Positions 53,412 through 64,000 of a stretch of 64,000 bases of DNA are shown piece after piece; position 1 is the first letter of the stretch; each line of letters starts with the position of its first letter. The notes beneath the pieces were generated by a model that had not been told where the DNA came from, did no database searches, and worked only from the letters and a program-made list of their open reading frames with translations. Source of the DNA: Metopolophium dirhodum (taxonomy: Eukaryota > Arthropoda > Insecta > Hemiptera > Aphididae). The position numbers were made by a program, and so were the translations under genes. The stretch covers positions 16,057,217 to 16,121,216 of the forward strand of contig NC_083561.1 of the NCBI RefSeq assembly GCF_019925205.1, in the 5' to 3' direction.

Positions 53412-54965
53412 CTTTTTTTTTTTTTGTGGTTTCATCACTACATGGGGAGCTGTACGCTTTTACATTCCTTGGCCCCCTGCAGCATCGTTTATTTAAATAA
53501 GTAAGCATATAAATCTGTACAGCAGTTGGTTTCGGCTCGCATGGACCATAACATAGCTTCCGCAGCTGCTATCGCTGGTATATATTCCTATACTACGAGC
53601 TCCATGATGCCTTACACGTCTTTACAATATGGCTAGGTCGCTAGGCCGGGCAATCCTCTCACATAGTGAATTTTGCAGTTTTGAAATTTTGCAGCACAAC
53701 ATTGTTCGAAGTCTTCTTGGACTGGCCTAAGTTAGCCACCGTAGACTTCCCGTTCTCAACTTCCTCCTTCTCGAGCCGGCTGTAACCCGCCGCTCTCGCT
53801 TCACGTGCTTGATTGGTCACTCGCCTGCAGCTTCAGCCGCCTGACGAGCCCTCTCCTCTTCCTCTTTGAGGTTCAGGACCTCCACCGTCTTGTAGAAGAT
53901 CCTGAACGTCTCCTCTGCATCGCGAAGGGATATTGCCTTCTCCTAAAGATCAACCGGGAGATCCCCGAAGACCGGTTCGCACAGTATATCCTGTACGTCT
54001 ACAGCCTCTGGGGGCGTCCCATCCGCTCTCGAAGTTCAGTACGATACCTATCCCAGTTGGGGCAGTGGAATATCGTGTGTTCGGCGGTGTCTGATCCAGA
54101 GGGGCAATGCTTGCAGCTGGGGCTGGAAGCTCTTGGCAAAGCGGTGGAGGTAATACTGGAAGCATCTGTGCCCAGTGAGTGCTTGAGTCATATATAGTAA
54201 GTCCAAGGAGTTATCGGTGTAATCCTGTTATCCCACCTGACTAGGTCTGGTATGAGACGGCGGGTCCAGGAGGCTTTGTCAGTGGCACTCCACTTCGTTT
54301 GCCAGTTGGAAATTGTGGTTTTCCTTCCATCTTTCTTGATTTTGGACTTGGAAAGGGGATGAACGCCAAGTAGGGGTCCTCAGACAGCCTGACCTTGATC
54401 CTCCGCCTATCTTCAGCCACAATATCTACGGGGGGCATGTCCGCCAGCAGGAAGGCGGCTTCGTTAGAGACCGTTTCTAGGCCCTCATGGCCTTCAGCAC
54501 AACTTGACGCTGAGGTCTCCTCAGATTCGTCGTGTACTTTGCTGTGGCGCTGACGGACGTAGACCAGATCAGGGCGGCATAGAGGAGCTACTACCGTACC
54601 AAGTAGTCTCCTTTTCCACTGGCATGGACCGCTGACGTTAAGCATGAGCTTAGACAGGGCTATGGCCGAGGCGGACGCTTTGCTGGCCACCGTTTTCACG
54701 TGCTTCCTGAAGGAGAGCTGTGTGTCCAGGATGACCCTCAAGTACCTTAGGTGTTTGGTAAAGGTGATGGGCTGGCCCGCGATTCTTAGACGAGAGGCCC
54801 GAGAGGGGTTGTAGGCCCTCATCCTCTTTGTCAGCATAACGGCTTCGGTCCTGTGGTGGGCAAGCTGTAGTCCACGACCAGCCATCCAACCATTAATCTT
54901 CTCGAGCACTGGGTTGACCAGGATCTCGAGAAGCTCGCCCGTCCTGACTACGCCCACGACCGCAC
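53412..54965 (-). pseudogene. 5'-truncated R1/LOA-like non-LTR retrotransposon
   Basis: The minus frame from 54957 starts just after where the catalytic FADD motif would be (AVVGVVRTGELLEILVNPVL) and continues through the RT thumb region (LRYLRVILDTQLSFRKHVK). After a frameshift it continues into a C-terminal cysteine motif CKHCPSGSDTAEHTIFHC, typical of R1-clade ORF2 ends. Stops and frame changes show it is inactive. The 3' end is a poly(A) tail, seen as T13 at 53413-53425 on the plus strand. Its GC content contrasts with the AT-rich surroundings. The plus-strand open frame at 53805-54197 is its shadow. Confidence 0.82.
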
Positions 54966-55271
54966 CTTAATCTACATCATATGACACGTACCTAGTAGTG
55001 CACATGCCTCATATAACTTCATCGCATAATTGTTTTTGTTATTCAATAATAATTAGTTATAATACAATCTAAGACAATGTTCTATACAATTCCTTGATAC
55101 CTACATGGCTATATGACTAAACATTTTAAAATTAAAAACGAAATAGTTTGGGTTAATATACTTATTATATTATAAACCGCCCAGAATATGATGTAGTTGG
55201 TATTATTTTTAGTGTTAAGGATTTTAAACGAATACAATATGCTTATACTAATTAGTAATTTTCAATAATCA

Positions 55272-55400
55272 ATATTGATTTATATTGATATTTTTTTTAT
55301 ATAATGATATTATATCAATTTATCATTGAATTAAAATTTAACACCATCCATTACAGTGACCCACTTGTAACCTTCTGTACAGCAGAGCTGCCTGCCTTTT
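55272..55400. repeat. Fragment of the aphid GATTCTGAGCG repeat
   Basis: Contains ACACCATCCATTACAGTGAC and GTACAGCAGAGC, the conserved end module of the larger copies. Confidence 0.6.
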
Positions 55401-58355
55401 TTGTTTTGAACTGTTTTTTTCTGTTTAAAACGATGTTTGAGTTTTTAACAGTTGAAAACAATGTATAAACAATTTAATATGTAATTTAATTATATATGCT
55501 AATATGCCGTGTGGCGTGTACTAGTATATGTTTGATGTTTCACTGTTTATTTATTCCTTTTTTTGAAATCTTAAAAGTATGTGAAATGTATTTTAAATAT
55601 TTTCTGAATAGATGATTTATGTGGACAATGTACATTATATTATGTATACATTAACTATTAAGTAAATATAATTTAAATTGGGTAATTTATTCAATAAAAC
55701 TTAAAAAAAAACAAAAATTAAAATGTCAAAAACTTCTTATGTCTATAAATAGATCAAAAACATCAAAATATTTAGAAGTTGATAAGTTGATAGTATACAT
55801 AAATAAATTGGATAAACATTGAACATTTTAAGTATCTACGGTTAATTGTTTTTGAATTACAACGAAATACCAAAAGATTTTTTCAAAAATTGGAGTTAGT
55901 GAAGTATTTTTTATTTATAGGTACCTATTTATTTTTAATTTTTCCTGATTATTAAAAAGTACTTACTTTTGAGTTTTGACCCTTAAATATCAACTAGATA
56001 CAATTAGGTACCGCAAACTATCTTTAGTTGGAGATCAAAACATTCTTAGATGTAACGGAGTAATGAATGAATTAATTTCTTTTGACAAAAATGTTAAATC
56101 AAAAACAGTTTTTGATATAGTTAATTTTTTTTATATATATAATTAGAAAATAAATAACCATAAACTAGACATTTTTACAATATATGAATATTATGTTGTA
56201 CCTTTTACTAGACATGTAAAAATGCCAAAATTTTAAAAATATTTCGTTTTTATTTGTGTTATTTATAAATACTTGAAATTTTGACTTTTTTAGGTTTAAG
56301 TATGATAAAAAGTTTGTTTTTAAATAAAAAATAAAAATAAAATACATGAACTCGCATAAGCTGTACTTACTGCATTTAAAATATATCGAAACTATAAAGT
56401 TACCGTTTTTCTTTTATAAGGGTTTAAATATTTAAATATTTACAAAATTCATCAAAACCACGAATAGTAGGAAATTATTTTTTAACTTAATTTTAAATTT
56501 CAATACTTAGCCATTAGGACTTAAAAATTTGTTAGTCATAAGTTTATTCACTGCAAGTTTATAAAGACAGATTACTGTCCTATTTCAGAAAATACATGTT
56601 ATATATTTTTCATGATAGTTTTATTTCATTGCTGTTAGTTTCTGAAGGTATCTCTTTTTAAAAGATTTGTTCCATTAAATAATAATATGATAATACAAAG
56701 AATTCAAAATTTGTTTTCAATGATTGTTATGTATTTTGTTTAAAAGCCAAACAGAAACTGGTAATTATTTTTTTTTTTGTTAATTTTGGTGTTACAGGTA
56801 AAGTAAAAAAAATATATAATAATAATATAAACTTAAAAGAAAACACTTAAGTATACATGTTTTTACAATTTGTGCATAACAATATAAGAGTAGCTTAACA
56901 ATTTGTTCATTATTAAGCTAGATACTATATTTTTAACTAGCAAAATAAAAATTAACATTTTAAGTTATTGACATAAAAAAAATAGTCATAAAATTATAAC
57001 TGTGAAAAATATATATCGAGACAGAGTAATAGGCGTAATACTTAAGAAATATTTTTAATACATTGATTACCTATAGTTAATAATAAATACATTTAAAATT
57101 AAATGAAGATTAACATACTAAATGTTGTTGTTCTTAAATAAAAATAACAAACGACAGACAACCGCAACAAATAAAAAGGAAACAAGTATTAGCATAATAT
57201 GTCAAATACACACTTCTATAATGTAATATGTATTAAATATTAATATTATGAGTTAAATTAGTTAATTGATAAGTTATAAGTAGTAAATTTAACAAAATAA
57301 TAAAAATGATAAAAAAATAAAATAAAATATAATAATAGTAAAACAAAGTTATTCAAATTTAGTAGTAAGTTTATAAAGCTAAGTTAGCAATGTTGAAATT
57401 GAAAACATATTGAAATACTTTAATACAATAAAAACACAAAATGATTGTATTAAAATATTGAATACAGTGTAATATTATGTCATTGTTAAATAAAAAAACA
57501 TTCAACTATATGAAAATCAATGATTTATAAGTTACTTGTACAGTTGCACATTATTATACTTTTATTGAAGTAGAAGATCTGGTATTAAAAAAGTACTTTT
57601 AAAGTCAACAAACCTATTGTCACACAGCATCTTAGAAAGATTTCATTATAACAATTATAAAATAAAAATAATTAAAAATATACAATTCAATCAAAATTAT
57701 ATCATTAGATATTTATATTATTCTCTCAAACTAAAGAGTCAATTATACATTTGGCATACATTCAAATTGTATTGAGTATTGACTATAATTTTATCTTTGG
57801 CCAAAGTTTGTAATTCATATTTCATTTAATTATTGAGTTTTATTAAAAACTAATATAAGATTTTAAAAAGAAATTATGTTTGTTATAACTTATAAATAAT
57901 GCTTAGATAGCAACTAACTGTTAAGAAAATTCAAAGAAAACCATTAAATAACAATAGAATTTATATAAGAACATATAGGTTTTCACTAAAAGTGTCATAT
58001 TTATTCATATTATATTAGAAATATGATATGATTAAAGAAAGCAAACATTATATTATACTCTACAAATTATTTCACAAGGTCTAAAATACAGACCTGATAA
58101 AAATCACTATCACAGAATTAGTTTTAATAACAAAACGACATTTTTAAACTTAATTAGGACATAAATATATAATTTATATATTTTATAACAGCTTATAACT
58201 AAAATTATGTAATTGTTAGAGATTAATGGTTTACTTTTTATTATTTGTCATGAAATTACAGAACTATAATTTAGTAACTTAATTAATAAAATAATTTTTA
58301 ATTGAAACTACCAAATTAAATCATTATTTCTAACGATAGGTAATTTTTTTTTTTT
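55401..58355. other. 3 kb downstream of the supervillin-like gene, no gene seen
   Basis: AT-rich. The part next to the stop at 58356 lacks dispersed repeats and may be 3' UTR. From about 55.4 to 56.6 kb there are faint, decayed traces of the aphid repeat. No exon was supported. Confidence 0.35.
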
Positions 58356-61300
58356 TTACTGTTTTTGTTCGAAGAATGCTGCCATATCTTTTATACAAAA
58401 TTGAGGTGGTCTATCACTAGTACTATGTGCTCTTTGTCGTATCGAACTGTAAAAAAATATATTAAAATGTTAATTACTTTACAATATAATATATACAAAT
58501 TTATTTTAATTCATGTAAAAATATGTACTTTGAAGTCTGTTTATCTGTTTTTGTTTTCAAAGTATTTTTGTTATTAATTTCATCAGAAGAAGTTGTACAT
58601 CCAATCAACTGATTTACTCTTGATGCAACTAAACCTTTAGTTTCTTTTTTAGCACATTTTTTACGTTCTAAACTTTGTGTATACCATTCTTTTCGTTCAG
58701 GATCTATAGATAAAGTATCACGTTCATCATAAGTGATTATCTTTACTAAATGTTTTGGTTGTTTAATGGATGTGTTTATATTATTTCCAGTGCATTCATC
58801 TGGAGATTTCAATGTCTTAGCTCTTAGACGTTTAATTATATCATCATCATATTGAATACTTTCTGATGTTTTAAAACGTTCACGGAGAGCTTGCCTACGT
58901 TCTTCTTTATAACGGTCAATACGTTCACGTCTTGTAGCATCCATATCAATAGACATTTCAGATTTTTGACAGCTAATTTCTGAGCTTATAAGATTTGGTG
59001 ATGTTTTTACACGTTCCAAATTTTGATTATCTGTTGGAAAATTAAAAGCATCTAATGAAACTGTACTAGTTACATGCTGACAATTGTTACGTAGTCTTCT
59101 ATTTTTTATCCATGTAGAACTGTTTTTAGGAGATTTATTAGAGTCAAATTTATTTAATGACTCGTGAAAATTTTTTGTATTTTCCTTATTTCCTAAAACA
59201 AATATTTGTATTAACTACAGAACAGTAATAAATGATAATAAAATACATTAAAATATATGAAATAATTAAATTATGATGAAACTGTGTATTGAAATACAAA
59301 AAGGTGGATAAGTGGATGTCGCTCTGCTGTACAGTAGGTTACAAGTGGGTCACTGTAATGGATGGTGTTAAATTTGAATTCAATGATATAATATCATTGT
59401 ATAAGAAAAACGATTCTGAGCGAAAACGGTCAGTCAGCCTATGATTTTACCAAGTATATTTGATGATATTATTGTGAATAAAGTAATTTATATATAACCT
59501 ATTTACTCGGAGCCTTGTTTTAAATTTTCAATCTTTAGCCATAAAAGTTAAACATTTTATACATTTTTAACCAGAAAATAATTAATAAATTATAAATTTG
59601 ATAAATGTTGTCAACATTTGAACTTTAAATGCTTATAAAAAAAAATTGTGCATATGTATTTTCAATATTTTTCAACTGCTATTAGAACGATATATCAGGA
59701 GCCTTATATTAAATTTTCACGCTTTTTTACCCAACAAATAAAAATTTATTGATATTTATAGAAAAAAAAACTAAAAAAATTGAAAACTGACAATGTCCGT
59801 AGACAGCTCAAAAAGAGTCAAAATATTTTCAACATTTTATGGTGTATAGAAAATGCTAATATAAACATTCAGTGAAATTTTCAAGTATCTACAGTCATTC
59901 GTTTTTTAATTACAATAAAATAAGAAAATTGTTACATGAGAAATCGAGTAAATATCAAATGTTGTAAAAATATAAATTTCAGACGCTCATAAAAATTTAA
60001 ATTAAGTTTCTTCTAGACATTTTTTTTTTGATAAAGGTAGACAAACTTATGAGTAATCTTATATTACATTTTCAAATCTTAGATTTAAAAAGAAAAATTT
60101 TTATGAATTCTCATCAAAATAATTTGCTATTTTTCGTGATTTTTCCGTATTTTGTCAAAATTTGAACTTTAAACGTGTATAAAAAAAAACTGTGACTAAG
60201 GATTTTTAATTTTTTTCATCTGCCTTTGAAACAATAACCTAGGAGCCTTCTATTAAATTTTCAAGCTCTTTTACCCAACAAATAAAATTTTATTGATATT
60301 TATAGAAAAAAAATTTAAAAAAACTGAAAACTGACAATGTCCGTAAACAGTTCAAAAAAAGTCAAATTATTTTCAAAATTGTATTGTGTATAGAAAATGC
60401 AAATATAAACAACCAGTGAAAATTTCATGCATCTACGGTCATTTGTTTTAGAGTTACACCAATAACCAAAATCGATTTTGTTAAAAATCGATTTTGCGTA
60501 AAAATTCCCGTTTTTCCTTAATTTTTCTTTTGTTTTTCACATCGCTTTTGAAAACTACTGGGAAATTAAAATTTTGACCTCCCCAATGCACCAACGATAT
60601 TCACTTTCCCATCGAACAAGATACTGAAGTCGAAAATCGAAGCATTATTTCGACTACTTATCGTGTACACAGACACAAAAATAAAAAAAATAAAAAAAAA
60701 TAAAAAAAAAAAATAAAAAAAAAAAACACACATCATTGTAAAATCAATACATTCATCGTTTCACTCAGAATCTAAAATGATAGTTTTTTGTTTATTAATA
60801 ATAAAATGTATTAGAGTGGAGAACTTATACGTGATATAATAATTATTATTCTTTAATTAATAAAAATTACTGCAAGTGAAAAATATCAAGTAATAAAGTA
60901 ATAATATTGTTTAAATTGGGTATTTCTAAATATTTCTTTACAATTTTGTTTTTTGTTATAGTAATAGCATTAAAAATTAATTCATAATTTTTGTGTAGGT
61001 ACAGTTAGTTTATTCTCAATACTCAATCTAAAAAGTTAATATTGTAGTGCCATAAACAAATTGACAACTTTTCACTAAATATATATTATTATTTATTATA
61101 GTGAACCTATGAGATATGAATATTAAATTTATAGTTTTGAATTTATTAAATAATGAACACTAATAATGTAAGTGTTTTTTTTTTTAAATTCTGTAACATC
61201 ACTTACCAGTAGAACTTGAATTCTCCATCAAATCTTTTCTCATACGTCTTTCGTGTACTATATCTCTTCCAATTTCTGATTCAAATTTGCGTCTATTTGA

Positions 61301-63498
61301 GTCTAATAATAAATCCACTTTATTCTCGGACACTTCCTCAGTAGAAATCACCAAAATGTTTGCACTATTTGTTATATTATTTATATTGTCAATGTGCTCA
61401 ACATTTTTAATTGGTAAAATTATTGTTTCAAGTCTATTTTGTATTAACATTTCAGTATCTTCATTTGTAGGTGAAACCAAATAATCATTATTATCTAACA
61501 TGTTTTGATTGTTTGTGATTTCTTTAATTTTTAAATTTTCATTCTCTAAATTATCCTTAACATAAAAAAAAATGTTCATGTATAAAATATAGAATAATAC
61601 ACTATATAATACACTGTATAATTAGTTAATATAAGTACCTGTGAAGAAATTGATATTTCACGTTGACTAGAATTACAAGATTCAGGACTAGTAACAACCA
61701 ATATTTCATAATGAATATTTTCAACAGATTTATCTTTCTCAAAATTTAAGTTATCTATTGAATCAATAGAACTCTTACAGGATGATGGCATTACTTCTTC
61801 ATAACTAGAATCATCTTGATGAAAAATTGAATTTTTGTGACCCAAACGTTCATAATTGTTACCCATAACAATTTCATACATAGATCCAGTTTTTTTGGGA
61901 GAACTATGTGATTCAGTTAAAATTGAAATATCTGATTTCACTTTTTCTTCAATTCTATTATTGAAAAAAGATTCACATGGAGCATTATCTCGAACATTTC
62001 TTAATTTTATTTCTTGAAAACTACGCCGGTCATTTGATAAACTTTTATTTCTTAAGTCACCCTGGTAACTTAATCGATTTCGAGGTGTGGTTAAAAGGTT
62101 TTCGGTCAAAACATCTGGTACACAAAAGTCAATCACAATTGTCTGGTAACCAGGTGTAGTGTTTTTGTCACTATAACTTTCTTCTGATAATGGACAGTAT
62201 GAAAGTGTAGGTGTGGTAATAGTAGACAAAGAACCTGTACCAGTTTCATTACTTTCAACATCTGTCATTATTTGATCACATTCTGTATGTATGTCTGCAA
62301 CAACAGTCATCTAACACAAAAATATGTATGGTTTTTTAATCTGAGGAAATAAAATAATATTGAAATAATTACATGTTCTGGAGACTGACTATCAATGAAT
62401 CGAATATCAGGTGAAGCAAACCGTTCTTCTAAATATGATAGCCTATTATTTTTTGTGTGATCGCTGTCTTTACTTGAATCTGTGGTTTTCTTTTTCTTTG
62501 GTGAAGGATCTGCACTTAATGAATCTTCTGCGTGCGCTAATATTGGTAAACGTTTAGCACTACTATTCAACTACAACATAAAGAAATAAAAAAAAAAATC
62601 AATCAACTTTTAACATATGAAAGGCAAATAAAAAGCTTTATTTTCAAATATATTATATTTTATTTTTAGAAAACTCAATTTTATAAGACGTTTGTTATTT
62701 TTACAGTTTCGTTTTAAGTTTTATCTGGATATATTATTTCCGTAATTAACAGAAGGTCTACAAAAATCAAATGTCAAACATAGTAACTTTATAAAAATTA
62801 TTTATTTCGAGTTATATACTGACTGTTAGAAAAATACTAACATTATTTCATTTTTGTGTAGTATTTTTTAATTATCTACATTTACAGAAAATGTAATAAC
62901 TAATAAATATTGTAATGTAATACATTTTTAAGCTATTTATTTAATACTTTTAGCCTATGTAATTTGAAAACTTTAAAAACTTAACCTAAATAAAATCCTT
63001 TAACATTTTAATTATTAATTTTAAACTTACATTATTAGTAGTCACATTCTGTAAGTGTTCCATGCTTGAACGGTTACTAAAAATATGATTGGTATCTTCA
63101 TCAGAAAATACTCTCATATCAGACTCATCCAAATCAAAGTTAACTTGTAAATCACTTAGATCTAAAAAAATAAAGTTAGGATGAACTAATATTATTCAGT
63201 AGGTGTTTAGATTTTTAAAAACAAATACATATTATTATTTATTTGTACCTTCTTGACTTGGGTGAAGAATAGGTGATGCCAGATCTTCTTGATCAGCAAG
63301 TTGATCAAAATAAGAATCATGTGACACAGAACGATTATGACCAATTGAGTTGGAACCACAGAAGCCAGGAGGAGAACATGGAGGTGTCCCCTTAATTTCT
63401 CGTAAAGACATTGTTTCACTAACTGACTTGGAAGTCTTAGGTGTGTCTTGAATATTCATACCTTCAGTTATACTCTGACGTACACATTCTTTTGAATC
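58356..63498 (-). CDS. 3' part of a large polar protein, supervillin N-terminus-like; 5' end outside window
   Basis: Exons (minus): 63498-63249, 63161-63031, 62570-62373, 62310-61639, 61555-61207, 59192-58529, 58446-58356. All introns are GT-AG, phases agree, and the sum is 2355 nt (784 residues plus stop). The first exon opens with an acceptor and no clear start, so the 5' end lies beyond 63.5 kb. The protein is rich in Ser, Asn, Asp and Glu, with no globular domain visible and many SP/TP sites (TPPCSPPG, ADPSPKKKK). At about 58932-58873 it has RRERIDRYKEERRQALRERF, similar to the basic KxERIxRYKxERR repeat of the supervillin N-terminal region (actin and membrane association). It ends PPQFCIKDMAAFFEQKQ without gelsolin repeats or a villin headpiece. 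Possible readings are a short supervillin isoform or an unrelated protein with a similar helix. The 1.6-kb repeat-bearing DNA at 59.2-61.2 kb is spliced out as an intron. Confidence 0.62.
59297..60777. repeat. Full-length aphid repeat unit, about 1.5 kb, in an intron
   Basis: Starts AAAGGTGGATAAGTGGATGT and ends CGTTTCACTCAGAATCT. The interior has several internally related blocks (TCTACAGTCATTCGTTTT, CTACGGTCATTTGTTTTAG) and oligo-A runs. It is the inverted counterpart of the 27.5-29.0 kb copy with high similarity, suggesting recent amplification. Located in the intron between exons 61555-61207 and 59192-58529. Confidence 0.75.
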
Positions 63499-63554
63499 CT
63501 GAATAATTTCATAATTAATTTAATTTATTAATAATGACAATTTTTATTTTAGAT

Positions 63555-63775
63555 ACATATTCATAAGAAACCAGCCGGTCCCGTACATTTTATTGCCCGG
63601 CAACCAATAATTATTATAGTAGCTTCAAAACCCGTGGCAACCATTTATAAACAAAAATTTCCATAGGAAATCTCAAAATCCCTGTTTGGAGCACCTTCCG
63701 GGGTTGGTCCTCTCCCCTTTTAAATTAGCCTATCTTCTGCCTAGAGGTCTTCTAATCTATCTCTGTCCCACACCC
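63555..63775 (-). mobile_element. Helitron-like fragment
   Basis: On the minus strand it contains a diverged version of the motif AGATTAGACCTCTGGGAAGA followed by AGATAGGCTAATTTA, shared with 4145-4834 and 50433-51419. Ends are not clear. Confidence 0.45.
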
Positions 63776-64000
63776 ATAAATAAACCAATTTTATTTTGTT
63801 ACCTCTAATATAAGAGTACATTGGCCTATTTTCAAACAAAAGTTCAGAATTTTATCAGTACTTGTATGTTGACTCTTTTACATTATTTTAACTTTTATTT
63901 AAGTTGAGTATGTAAAATATTACAATTTTAAAAGATAAATTGAAATATCTTAAAAATACATACATTTTAATCATAGACAAATAGAGATGATTGTAATATA

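Noticed and set aside
53805..54197. 130-codon plus-strand frame
   Set aside because: Antisense shadow of the R1-like retrotransposon 3' region, whose cysteine motif reads on the minus strand.

Overview
The window looks like nuclear DNA of an aphid (Hemiptera: Aphididae). It is very AT-rich, the genes have introns, and it is packed with interspersed repeats. One of these carries the motif GATTCTGAGCGGAG, which I associate with aphid genomes; the species cannot be fixed from the sequence alone. All five genes I could build lie on the minus strand. I assembled them by hand from GT-AG sites with matching intron phases. Most coding exons are short, so long open frames on their own miss or misrepresent them.

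Layout, left to right: (1) about 1.1-10.9 kb, an eleven-exon gene for a divergent ferlin-like C2-domain protein whose 3' end lies beyond the left edge. Its introns hold an hAT-like MITE, a tRNA-derived SINE, a Helitron-like element and a cluster of aphid repeats. (2) 11-16 kb, repeats only: a second SINE copy, a hAT-like element with 8-bp target duplications, and a GC-rich stretch of unknown origin. (3) 16.2-18.3 kb, a complete five-exon gene for a 140-residue four-helix membrane protein. (4) 18.3-24 kb, AT-rich DNA with no exon seen, the proximal part possibly a long 3' UTR. (5) 24.0-36.4 kb, a complete five-exon class A orphan GPCR of 324 residues. It has a CpG-rich 5' region at 36.4-37.3 kb, and its introns carry repeats and MITEs. 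(6) 37.3-47.8 kb, mostly non-coding, with MITEs and foldback elements. (7) 47.8-52.0 kb, a three-exon SR-type RNA-binding protein with the unusual order RS-RRM-CCHC; its large intron is full of nested elements, including an hAT transposase remnant. (8) 52.6-55.0 kb, a foldback element and a 5'-truncated R1-like non-LTR retrotransposon. (9) 58.4-63.5 kb, seven 3' exons of a large, polar, probably disordered protein. It has a basic RYKEERR motif like that of the supervillin N-terminus, and its 5' end is beyond the right edge.

The genes do not form a pathway. I see no CRISPR, operon or defence-like system. The most notable items are the divergent ferlin with an unresolved intron-phase conflict, the membrane protein hidden in very small exons, the GPCR with an altered NPxxY motif and Glu at position 3.32, the permuted SR protein, and a SINE whose target-site duplication copied a splice donor.
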